DNA from: Rutstroemia sp. NJR-2017a BVV2
Lineage: Eukaryota; Ascomycota; Leotiomycetes; Helotiales; Rutstroemiaceae
Direction: 5' to 3'
Assembly (NCBI GenBank): GCA_002946415.1
Contig: NJPS01000008.1
Coordinates: 372,001-436,000, forward strand
DNA length: 64,000 bases
Shown: piece after piece, positions 1-10,860 of the stretch
How positions within the stretch are numbered: the first letter of the stretch is position 1
Layout of the letters: each line of letters opens with the position of its first letter
Program-made: the position numbers and the translations under genes
Notes under the pieces: model-generated
What the model was told of the DNA's origin: nothing
Database searches by the model: none
What the model saw: only the letters and a program-made list of their open reading frames with translations

Positions 1-1172
1 GATCTCGGGGGAAAAAAGCCGCTGGTATTTCTGTGTAGGGGATTTGGTAAGAACGGGCGGACGTTGGGGTGCGCCTTGCAGGCGGTGCGAAAGCTTGCGG
101 CGACGACGAGATCGGGCTGAGGCGTTGTCTCGACTCATGCGTGAACCCAATACAGGACGCATTTTGGCAATTAACTCCAATGGTCTTTGCTGCTGCAATT
201 GCTTGGAGATCTTTGATAATTGCAGCACATTAGTATGGACTTGGAGCTGTCGACGCGACGTCGCGGCGAGCTTCCCGGAGCGGGGAAGCTAAAGAAAGCT
301 TAATGCGCTCTAGTGGTAAATGACAGGGGTATTTACCCTGGCCAACGCTAATTCTCCTCGACGACATCCCATTGTTTTCTGTCAACAGAAAGCTAGAGTT
401 GTGGAACGAATAAGACGGCCAGGACACAATTAACGGTCAAGAAAGTGCTATGGTGATCAGAATTTCCTCGAAAGAAGGAAGTCCAGATTGACGCGACGAA
501 GCCGGTTGTACCCCCCTGCGCAGGACAGGCATATGCCGCAACTCCTATTTGATCTACCCAAGGCGTAATCGGTCTTTTATTAATGATATCTTTGGGAGAT
601 GAGAAGTTAGTATTCCACAGAGTCACTGACAACGGCGAGACTGACTGTCATTCATGTCTGTCCCTCTTTCCCTGGTCGTGATATCGGCCCGTGCACACAT
701 ATCCCACACAGCGGGATCTGACCGCAACCGTAAGCAGCCTTAAAAACCGAAGCAGCTAAAGAATACCCGAGGAGGATACGTTGGTAATGATATGGTCATT
801 ATGCCGTTCAATGGTCATTGTCGGTTCGACTAGCAGATGTAATCTCACCAATACGCATGGGTTGCTCTGCATGCAAGACACGCCCTGTGTCCCAGAGCGC
901 GTCCTGAGAGGTGATTCTGGCAACATTGGTCGGCGAGGTATCCAATGATTGGTTCAGAGCCTTGGTGTAGACATCAGCGGCTTGGTCTGTATAGAATTCG
1001 CTAGAAGTCTTGGCGTAATACATACAGTATTACACCGAGGGAAGCGAGTAGTATAAAGAGTAAACGAGGAGAAGAGGTCTCCCAACCCTTGACGCAGAAA
1101 ATCCTCTCAGCTAATTGTAAATCATATCACATACCTGTAACATATTGACATTCTACCACAAATCAAACCGAA
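1..1172. other. Left-edge region without a confident gene
   Basis: I see no recognisable coding sequence in the first 800 bases; open frames are short and lack family signatures. A possible 71-codon gene on the minus strand (808-1023) is listed separately. Bases 1024-1172 would be the shared promoter between that frame and the hydrolase gene starting at 1173. Confidence 0.5.
808..1023 (-). CDS. Possible small protein of unknown function (71 aa)
   Basis: The open frame starts at an ATG at 1023 and ends at 808. The peptide is hydrophilic with a balanced composition and no obvious membrane segment or known motif. A TATA-like stretch lies about 35 bases upstream on the minus strand, and the frame is divergent from the hydrolase gene with only 149 bases between them. 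These points are mildly in favour of a real gene, but I do not recognise the product. It could also be a chance frame or the first exon of a longer degraded gene. Confidence 0.28.
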   Translation of the reverse strand: MYYAKTSSEFYTDQAADVYTKALNQSLDTSPTNVARITSQDALWDTGRVLHAEQPMRIGEITSASRTDNDH

Positions 1173-2336
1173 ATGGCACAAGTATCAGGACACTGCGACG
1201 AAAAATTCCAAGCCGTCCAAAAGCTCCTCCAAACCTTCCTCGAAACCGGCGACGAGCTCGGAGCATCCCTAACCGTCAACCTCGACGGGCAAAATGTCAT
1301 TGACCTCTGGGGTGGACACACCGACGAATCCAAAACCCAACCCTGGCAGCACAACACCATCGTCATCCTCAACTCCACCACCAAAGCCGTAACCGCCCTC
1401 GCAGCTCTCATCCTAATCGACCGCGGCCTTCTCGATCCTTACGCTAAAGTCTCACAATACTGGCCCGAATTCGCAGCTAATGGAAAAGAAGATATAGAAG
1501 TTCGACACATCTTGTCGCATACTTCTGGTCTCACGGGCTGGGACGAGAAAGTCAGTCTTGATGATCTGCGCGATTTTGAAGAAAGCGTCGCGAAGCTAGC
1601 TAAGCAGGCTCCGTGGTGGACACCTGGTACGGCGTCTGGATACCATGCTTTGACTTATGGATTCCTAGTTGGTAAACTGGTTCGTCAGACCACTGGAAAG
1701 ACTCTGAAGCAATTTATTGCTGAAGAAATTGCCGGGCCCCTGAACGCCGATTTCCAACTCGGCGCGGAGGAAAAAGACTGGCCACGAATCGCAAAACTCG
1801 TCTCAGCACGTGCTACTGGCCCTCCTCCCAGTGCGAAAGTTGGACGTTTGGCAGGAAAAGTATTTGCGAATCCTCGGATGGTGAATGGATTCTCGGAAAC
1901 ACCGGAGTGGAGGAAAGCCGAGATTGGTTCTGGCAACGGTCATGGGAATGCGAATGGATTAGCACGTATACTCTCCGCCGTCTCACTCGGCGGTGTAGTT
2001 GATGGGAGGAGGATCTTGTCACCTGAGACTATCGATCTTATTTTCAAGGAGCAAGCGAATGGAGAGGATCTTGTGACTGGGGAGACGTTGCGGTTTGGGA
2101 TTGGTTATGGACTGACGGGGAAGAACACGAGTCTTCAGTGGTTGCCTGAAGGTCGTATTTGCTTATGGGGTGGGTATGGCGGGTCGATTATCATCATGGA
2201 TCTTGATCGTCGTTTGACTATCTCGTATGCTATGAATAAGTTAAGTAACGTTGGATTGGGCTCAGAGCGAACAAAAGCATATGTGAAAGCTGTCTATTCA
2301 GCCCTCGGAGTTGACTTGGATGGGAACGGGACTTGA
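1173..2336 (+). CDS. Class-C beta-lactamase-fold serine hydrolase (esterase-like)
   Basis: Intronless gene of 387 residues, a typical length for fungal EstB-like members of the beta-lactamase (PF00144) family. The family uses a serine-lysine pair to cleave esters or amides. What is seen: an STTK box at residues 68-71 (SxxK, nucleophile Ser68 and Lys71), a YHALTYG block at 157-163 supplying the Tyr of the YxN-like box, an HTSGLTGW segment near 116-123 typical of the family, and a WGGYGGS block near residue 335 at the place of the KTG box. No signal peptide or membrane segment is evident, so a cytosolic enzyme is likely. The start is the first ATG, with an adenine-rich context. The substrate cannot be told from sequence; such genes often act on small esters or as accessory hydrolases. 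Its neighbour NOP2 converges on it, with 172 bases between the stops. Confidence 0.88.
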   Translation: MAQVSGHCDEKFQAVQKLLQTFLETGDELGASLTVNLDGQNVIDLWGGHTDESKTQPWQHNTIVILNSTTKAVTALAALILIDRGLLDPYAKVSQYWPEFAANGKEDIEVRHILSHTSGLTGWDEKVSLDDLRDFEESVAKLAKQAPWWTPGTASGYHALTYGFLVGKLVRQTTGKTLKQFIAEEIAGPLNADFQLGAEEKDWPRIAKLVSARATGPPPSAKVGRLAGKVFANPRMVNGFSETPEWRKAEIGSGNGHGNANGLARILSAVSLGGVVDGRRILSPETIDLIFKEQANGEDLVTGETLRFGIGYGLTGKNTSLQWLPEGRICLWGGYGGSIIIMDLDRRLTISYAMNKLSNVGLGSERTKAYVKAVYSALGVDLDGNGT

Positions 2337-2508
2337 GATGTCTAGTGGTGTTCAAGTAAGAAGACGACATTGGAGGAAATAATTGTTTCTCATTCGGCCA
2401 ATCATTAAAGGTTACAGCCACATTTGTCCCAACCATTTCACTGGCACATGCAATGCCTAGAACATGTAATACAATCCAAACAACTAGCTCCTCTTACCCG
2501 GACGTCAT

Positions 2509-4623
2509 TCACTTTGATTTGGTGACCTTCTTCTTCTTCTCCTTCTTGCCTTCCTTTTTGCTGGTATCTACGGTAGCGTCTGTCACCTCCTTGGTTGTCT
2601 CTGCTTCACTTGCACTTGCTTCTCCATTAGTTTTCTCTCTCTTCTTTTCCGCTTTCGTCTTGTCTGCCTTTGGATTGATACCCTTCTTTTTCAGGGTGTT
2701 CTTCCTGGCCTTCTCCATGTATTGCTCATCTTCATTTTCATCCCATCCACCAAAGCCTTCCTCTTCGTCCTCGTCAGTGTCCTTGATTGGTGCTTTGTCG
2801 ATGTCCAGCTCGCTTAATTCCTTCTCAACCTCCTTATCTCCTGGCTTGCTCTTAGGCGAAGGACCTGTCTTCTTGAACTTTGAGACGAAGAAACCATCCA
2901 CATTGTAAGCGTGAGGATAGTATCTCCTCGTCATCTTCATGTTCTTGTCAAAGTTTTTACCCATATACGAGGTGAACCCCTCCTTACCAAAAGCCAGACC
3001 GGTTTCAACGAGTTTGACATTTGGCCTCTTGTTGAGCACGTATTGTACGACTTGCTCGTTCTCTTCCACTGTAACACTACACGTGGAGTAGACAACATAA
3101 CCACCTGTTTTGCTTGCGTGATCAACCGAGTCAATTGCCGAGAGTAGAAGCTGTTTTTGCAAATGCGGGAGCATGAGGAAATCTCTCTCGGTCTTATTTG
3201 TCTTAACACTCGCATCCTTGGCGATAACTCCTGTACCCGAACATGGTGCATCGAGCAATACACGATCGAATCCACCAATGACCTTAGGAAATTCTCTGGC
3301 ATCGTAATTGCAAACAATTACGTTCTTTGCGCCTAGACGATGGATGTTACCAATCAGACCCTTAGCACGATTCTTGTTGCTATCATTGGCGAAGATGCAA
3401 CCGGTGTTCTTCATCAACGCAGCCATATGAGTTGTCTTTCCTCCAGGAGCAGATGCCATATCCAGAACTCTTTCGTTTTCTTGGGGCGCAAGAGCCATGA
3501 CCGGGAGAAAAGATGAGGCGGCTTGGAGGATGTAGTGACCAGCGAGATATTCTGGGGTTGCACCAAGTGGTACAGCACTTTCGAAGATCTGTAGACCAAC
3601 TTTGGACCATTTGCCAACAGGCTCTAGAACTACACCACGGTTGATCAATGCCTGCGCAAGGTCTCTCCGATGCGTACGCAAGGTGTTCGTACGAATGACG
3701 ACAGGTCGTGGCGTTTCGTTGGCTTCAAAGAAAGCATAAGCCTCCTTTGGTGGAAACAAATTGAAAAGCTTCTCTGCCAGAAACTGCGAGTAACCGTAGT
3801 ATGCGCATATGTCCTTGATCAACTGAGCCGTGTACTCGGCTCTTGAGCGGCCCTCCTCTGAAAGATTCGAGAAGTCGTCGAGCACTCGAATGGTATCGTT
3901 GATGCGGGTTCGTAATAGTTGCAAGTCTGGTGCCAAAAGGGTATTGGATTTGACCCCTTCGCCTTCTTCGTCGCTATCCTCCAAAATATGTGGTCTGTCG
4001 CCCGCAATATTCGTTTGCAGCGCAGCTTCTTCCAATTCAGCTTGTGCCTCAGCGGCTTCCTCCGCCATTTGCTCGTCTAGCTTCCTTGAAAGACCTGCGA
4101 TATTCGCAGCAGTCAATTTCTCTTCCGCATCGGATTCGTCCTCATCCTCTGAAAACATAGTCTTGTGGTGATCGTCCCCAGAGTCATACACATCGCTTCC
4201 ACTTTCCGACCCCAGGAAATCGTCCGGTAATCCATCGGCTTTCTCATCGTCTGAGCCCTCTAGATCATCAAATTCGTCGTTCATCAAATCGGCTGCATCG
4301 GAGTCGTCGTCCATCTCCTCGTCGGACATTGGCAACGGCACAGCTTGAACTTTTTTCGACTTTTTCGCTGAGGGGTTTGGTGTTGGTACGCTGTTGGTAA
4401 ACTTCCCTTTCGTCGCATTTTGCGCAGCTGAGTTTTTCTTGCCATTGGTCGTTCCATTGGTCTTTTTCTCGGATGTTCTTCGTTTTTTCGAGCTCGCATA
4501 CTGCAAAGATTCTGCCCTGGATTCTGACACTGACATTCCAGCTTTGCGCTTGAGGTTTGTGAAATGCGCCTCATCGAGTGGCTCAGGCATCCCCTGCTTC
4601 TTCATACGTCTTCCCACACCCAT
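2509..4623 (-). CDS. NOP2: 25S rRNA (cytosine-C5) methyltransferase Nop2
   Basis: Nucleolar RNA m5C methyltransferase of the NOL1/NOP2/Sun family, which methylates 25S rRNA and is needed for 60S assembly. I start it at the ATG at 4623 (MGVGRRMKKQG), giving 704 residues, because fungal Nop2 proteins begin this way; an in-frame ATG at 4809 would add 62 unlikely residues. The N-terminal 220 residues are lysine-rich and then strongly acidic. The catalytic domain holds SAM motif I (VLDMASAPGGKTT, about residues 386-398), motif IV LLDAPCSGTGV with Cys461, and motif VI YSTCSV with the catalytic Cys515. The C-terminal tail is again lysine/acidic repeats, as in nucleolar proteins. No intron is needed. 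It is divergent from GET5, with starts 264 bases apart. Confidence 0.97.
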   Translation of the reverse strand: MGVGRRMKKQGMPEPLDEAHFTNLKRKAGMSVSESRAESLQYASSKKRRTSEKKTNGTTNGKKNSAAQNATKGKFTNSVPTPNPSAKKSKKVQAVPLPMSDEEMDDDSDAADLMNDEFDDLEGSDDEKADGLPDDFLGSESGSDVYDSGDDHHKTMFSEDEDESDAEEKLTAANIAGLSRKLDEQMAEEAAEAQAELEEAALQTNIAGDRPHILEDSDEEGEGVKSNTLLAPDLQLLRTRINDTIRVLDDFSNLSEEGRSRAEYTAQLIKDICAYYGYSQFLAEKLFNLFPPKEAYAFFEANETPRPVVIRTNTLRTHRRDLAQALINRGVVLEPVGKWSKVGLQIFESAVPLGATPEYLAGHYILQAASSFLPVMALAPQENERVLDMASAPGGKTTHMAALMKNTGCIFANDSNKNRAKGLIGNIHRLGAKNVIVCNYDAREFPKVIGGFDRVLLDAPCSGTGVIAKDASVKTNKTERDFLMLPHLQKQLLLSAIDSVDHASKTGGYVVYSTCSVTVEENEQVVQYVLNKRPNVKLVETGLAFGKEGFTSYMGKNFDKNMKMTRRYYPHAYNVDGFFVSKFKKTGPSPKSKPGDKEVEKELSELDIDKAPIKDTDEDEEEGFGGWDENEDEQYMEKARKNTLKKKGINPKADKTKAEKKREKTNGEASASEAETTKEVTDATVDTSKKEGKKEKKKKVTKSK

Positions 4624-4887
4624 TTTGAATGATTGTGCTGAAATTGGATGTTTGAAAATTAAGAGTTGGGATTTGAGGTTCCGCGGATGCGACTTGGGGA
4701 ACTTTTTTCCCACGCGAACATAATTTTCTTGACGATAAGGTTTAGCGTCTTCCAAGCCTATCACTACGGGCGCCGTTTCTCCGATGCCAAGACTTTTGGT
4801 ATCTAGCATCGTCAGTGTTCATTTTCAACAGCCACCAGCTAAACCTCCATTATATTTCACCAAAACCTGCGGAATCAGTCAATCAAA
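4624..4887. promoter_or_regulatory. Divergent promoter NOP2 / GET5
   Basis: These 264 bases separate the start codons of two divergently read housekeeping genes and must contain both promoters and 5' leaders. I see no clear TATA box or named operator. An in-frame upstream extension of NOP2 is open through much of it, but I take it as leader. Confidence 0.55.
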
Positions 4888-5560
4888 ATGACCGAACTTA
4901 CCTTCGCGAGGTCTTTCCTTCAAACCCTCGAGTCCAGACCCACCAAAATCTCTGCCGACCATGTTGAAGATCCGAGGAACTATCCTTCAAGAGGGGCAGT
5001 ATGGTTCCCCTCATTGTATCTATGTAGTCGCACACTAACGGTTGTATCAGGTTATCCTCCCAAAAATGCCCAAGCCCTTCGCGAAACGTCAGAAGTTAGC
5101 GCCCGGTCAAGAGCGCAGTATATCTGTGTCTCTAAAATCTCAGCGAAACCCCCCACTCGACGTCACATTGTCCGCACTTTCACCAAACACTTCCATCCTA
5201 AATATAAAGGAATCTTTATCCGAAAAAGAAAGCATTCCAGTGGATAAACTGAGGCTATTGTATAAGAAGAAACCAGTCGGCGACGCAAAGGTATTAAAAG
5301 AAGTCATTGGTGAAGAGGATACAGACGCCGAATTCAGTGTTATGGTTATGGGTGGAGCCGCATCCGTCAAGAAACCCGAGAGCACCGAGAAAGAGGTGGA
5401 AGCTCCTGTTGCGCAGGGGCCAAGCGGCGCAGAAGTTCTTGCAGGAGGGGAATTCTGGGATGACTTGAAGGGATATCTGGTGCAAAGACTTAGGGATGAG
5501 GAACAGGCTCATAAAGTGTTTGGTGTTTTCAGAAAGGCCTGGGAGGAAGGTAGCCAATAA
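4888..5560 (+). CDS. GET5: Get5/Mdy2 ubiquitin-like protein of the GET pathway
   Basis: Two exons, 4888-4998 and 5051-5560, joined in phase 0 across a 52-base intron (donor GTATGG, branch CACTAAC, acceptor TATCAG); the product has 206 residues, close to yeast Get5 (212). Get5 binds Get4 and, through its ubiquitin-like fold, Sgt2, passing tail-anchored membrane proteins to Get3. What is seen: an N-terminal Get4-binding segment beginning MTELTFARSFLQTLESRP, a central ubiquitin-like domain (about residues 55-130, with the LRLLYKKKPVGD stretch), an acidic linker, and a C-terminal homodimerisation helix pair (FWDDLKGYLVQRL ... FRKAWEEG). Without the splice the two parts lie in different frames, so the intron is essential. 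The assignment rests on overall architecture and family memory. Confidence 0.9.
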
Positions 5561-5834
5561 TTCTAATATTTATGATATGATGAAAGGTTATAGCCATAGT
5601 TCAGAGACACGGTTTGGCCGGAAAGCTTCGCAAGAACCAAACAATACCCAAAAAGAAATGGTTGTCAAAGTTGCTTTTGATATCTTCATATGTTCGTCAC
5701 GCGAAATTGACTGAGCCGTCTGCAGAAGAATGACCTCGCCTCCTGTCACATAATGGTAGGTAAATGAGCACCCAATGAAAAACGTTCCTGCCCATCCGTC
5801 GATCCCAAAAATCACGAAAGGTGTCCACATGCAT

Positions 5835-6642
5835 TTATTTGGGGGCAGCTTTTCCCTTGCTGACTGCCTTCAACACCTCATTCTCCTCTAGGTCTGATGC
5901 ATCATTGACTTGAAGATCGTCGGTAGAAACTCCGGTCAAAACGCGCTTGAGAGCCTCCTTGGTAGAGGAATAGATCATCTTAGGCTGATAACATGTTAGC
6001 TAAGATACAAGGAATGGGAGCACTGGATCCTAAATACCCAAGGAGTGGCGTCATCTGGGGACCACGAAATGAAGGTGAGCTTCCCTCTATAATTCTATCA
6101 GCATCTTATCATTATTGAACCATATTCAAGCAATTACCTGGTTCCTTCTCCGCTGGCGGTTTCCCACTCGAAGTCATACACTGCGTACCGAGGTCCTGGG
6201 CCCATAACCCCCTATAGCTGCGCGTTAGCTTGTGCTTTGCGTCAAATGTAAGAACACTTATACCTTCTTGTTAGGGTGTTGGGCGTTTATTAGGTGCTCG
6301 CGGAACTGCTCCCAATCTGCGTTTTCGCTTGATTTCTCGACAACGACCTCTGTGCCTTCATTGTTGATTTTGAAGACAATCCACTTAATCTTCTTCTCGA
6401 CTCTCATCGACTCCGTCAGACTGATACATTCCGGGCTGATGGAGATACTGTAGAAGCACGTCAATATCGAATTCGATGAGGTTTGTATATAAGGCTCGTC
6501 GTAAAGGGCGGGAGTGACAACAATAGTATCGACAATAGTGGGGCGGAGGCAGTGGGGGATACTGACCCTGAGGAAGCCTGTCGTTTCGAGAATGATTAGC
6601 AAAGGCTTACCGTGGTGGAGTGGATTGGAGAAGACTTACCAT
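5835..6642 (-). CDS. COF1: Cofilin (actin-depolymerising factor)
   Basis: Six exons on the minus strand: 6640-6642 (ATG alone), 6567-6577 (11 bases), 6264-6447, 6138-6211, 6038-6086 and 5835-5984. All joins are in frame and give 156 residues, slightly longer than typical fungal cofilins. Cofilin binds and severs ADP-actin filaments at endocytic patches. What is seen: N-terminus MASSGISISPECI with the regulatory serines, then the ADF core including KWIVFKI, the GPRYAVYDFEW strand, the FISWSPDDA block and the actin-binding helix PKMIYSSTKEALKRVL. The residues TPW replace the usual GVM between SWSPDDA and PKM, and the C-terminus is lysine-rich. Introns start with GTAAGT, GTCAGT, GTATAA, GTAATT and GTATTT. 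The start codon sits exactly at an exon end, a layout known for cofilin genes of other fungi. Confidence 0.94.
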
Positions 6643-7630
6643 GGTATAAGACTGGTGCTATGCGACGACTTGAATGATGAGGTCTGCGAGGTAGAAACCG
6701 GTCAGCGAACACTCAACCACTTTGACTGCTGCAGACAGATAATCACATTAAAGGATATTGACTCGAGGATGTAACAAATGAATGTGAACCCACAATAGCT
6801 TCTTCAAGAATTTTTAATGCCCAAAGTCACACAGTGAGTTGTGCTTTGCGGTTTGAAGAGCGAGAAAGTAGAAGGGGACGGTGTTCGGGTGAATGTTTAT
6901 CTTTCAGTGTTTGGATTTTGCGAACGGTTGTGGAAGCAGCTGGTGGGGTGGTGTGATCACATGAGAAAGGCGCTAACGCTTACTCTACCCCTGTTCAGAC
7001 GGTCAACAGCTTTGGGCAGGCGACAGGCGAAGATTGCTCTCCCCCTTGAAGTTGAAGCCTTGTGGCTGTGAATGCGAATATGTGTTTAGGTTTGCACTCC
7101 GATGAGACTGGCGTCGTGGTTTGCCTTCAGCCAGTTGAGGAGTCTGTAATCCCGTCTGAATGAACTTACGGTAGATAGTCCACGTAATGCTGTGAATAAA
7201 TGTTTTCGTTGTCGTAATCAAGGTAACATCCATATCTAGGCATACATACCAAGACTCGAAGGCAGATGGATATCTAGAATAGTATACAATGTGATGCTAC
7301 AGCAAGAACGATTGATTGGGCTCGCACATACGTTTAATACTTTTTTTAGTACTTATTTTCAAATCGTTAATTTACATGTTCATATCCTCTTGAAACATCA
7401 TTTCGCTGCGCCATGCTATCATGCTATCTATGTATGAAGCCTCGGATCGAAGGGATTGAGCGGGGTTGTTATACAACATTATGTCCGGTACCAAATAGCC
7501 CTGAACTACAGTTCCAGGCAGACGAGGCTCAGACGGGTATTTCTTTCGTTTTATCTATTAAACATTTTTTTTACATCATTCCTATAGATCGTTAGTAAGA
7601 ATACGTAGAACTAGATATCAAGAAAGAATA
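6643..7630. other. Intergenic: cofilin leader and HSP60 3' region
   Basis: Contains the cofilin promoter and leader and, further right, the 3' untranslated region of HSP60. No open frame here shows coding character, and I see no repeats. Confidence 0.6.
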
Positions 7631-9519
<1,889 letters not shown>

Positions 9520-9820
9520 TTTAGCTGTATTCAATTAAGAACGCTGAAAATGAAGACGAATACAAGTGAGATGGAGATCGAAAAGTGCAGAGGAAAGAAT
9601 TTTCGTTGCGTGGGAGAGAATATAAACGGAAGACTGGAACTTTTGAACCTCCAAATTATTTTTTCTGGGTCCATCCGGGGAAATCATCTATCCATCGAAT
9701 CTGCGAGAATCATTACATAGGTGGACGGAAGTTCCCGGATAGCCGAGGCGGGGCGTTTTCCGCCCCTCCACGACGTGATGACTTTTCACGACAACCGCAA
9801 TGTGACAGCGACAACGTTAT

Positions 9821-9828
9821 GAAGCTTC
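9821..9828. promoter_or_regulatory. Possible heat-shock element upstream of HSP60
   Basis: GAAGCTTC is a perfect head-to-head pair of heat-shock-factor half-sites (GAAnnTTC), about 300 bases before the HSP60 start. A third unit is imperfect. Such an 8-mer can occur by chance, so this is a suggestion only, supported by the known heat-shock control of HSP60 in fungi. Confidence 0.3.
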
Positions 9829-10299
9829 AATACGCACGGGAACGCTCCGGGAGCGATGGTGGTCACTTACTGATGTCCGTAGCGGCAGTAATTGCGTCTA
9901 GTATCATGTTCGGATATTGAGTGAGGGGTAAAGAGGGTTGGGAGTCTGCGTTAAGCCGCTATTCAGATACAGGTACTTCCAGTTTTACACTACTTACAAT
10001 AACTTCATTAGATAGATGCCCTTGGTTGACTTAGGTTGATTGGGAGGTGAAGAAGGTAACTATTGTACATTTGTGGTAAGTATCCGTTATCTGGCTCTTC
10101 ACGCCGCCCTCGACCATTGCAGTAATGTGTCATTCTCAGGAGTACTACTCAAGGAGTGTAACTGTAAAGCGCCATCCTTTGTATAATAGATGTGCTGGTA
10201 TTGAAAATCATTCATCTTTTTATACCAAAATCCTCTTGCCTTAGCTGAGTCTGCATTGCCATCGACCCTTTCACTGAGTGTGCACTGAGACCAGTCGGC

Positions 10300-10860
10300 G
10301 AGCCACAGTGGCCAAGAGGAAGCGCTCGTTAAGCAGTTGGGCATGATATCGGACGAGAGTACATCGGATGATAGAGGAGCCTTTTTGCCTTGTGCTCTCT
10401 GAGCTCCCCATTCCTCTATATCCCGTGCAAGTAATGCATGCACTCCGATCGATCCACTTCATGAAGATATAAACTAGTACTTATCTCCATTTGAGAATGT
10501 AATTTGTCTTCTGAACCCTAAGATTCCTTCCATCCCTCTCTGTCCCGTGCAAGTAATGCATGCACTAAGGTCGATCCGCTCCATGAAGATATTACCTAGT
10601 ACTTGCCTTTACTCTAAGAATATAATTTTGCATTGTATCCCTAAGCTTCCCTCCATCCATTTCTTTCCTGTGCAAATCACGCATACACTCCGGTCGGCGC
10701 ACTGCATGAAGATATAAACTAGTCGTTGCCTGTATGCGAAGAGTAAATTTTGCCTTGTGCCCCCAAGCTTCCCCCAAGCTCTCTTTGTCCCGTGCAAATA
10801 ATGCGTGCACTTCGGACCCTCCACTCTTGGAGATGTAAACTAGTAAGTGTCTGTATCCTG
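10300..10860. repeat. Degenerate tandem repeat, unit about 122 bp
   Basis: A block beginning TCCCGTGCAA recurs at 10421, 10542, 10666 (as TCCTGTGCAA) and 10788, so the spacing is 121-124 bases. Within each unit the order is GTGCA-ATGC-TGCAC, then a catgaagatataaactagt-like segment, then an aattttgcattgt/ccaagcttcc-like segment. A weaker extra unit precedes the first. The copies differ by about 20-30 percent by eye, so the array is old. Read on the minus strand the units give short related peptides (HALFARDKE, YLHGTKR), which may be chance. Confidence 0.8.

Noticed and set aside
2453..2908. 151-codon Ser/Phe-rich frame opposite NOP2
   Set aside because: Antisense of the lysine/acidic NOP2 tail, which yields Ser/Phe/Leu runs automatically.
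4624..4809. N-terminal extension of NOP2 by 62 residues
   Set aside because: Fungal Nop2 proteins start at MGVGRRMKKQG; the extension overlaps the short promoter shared with GET5.
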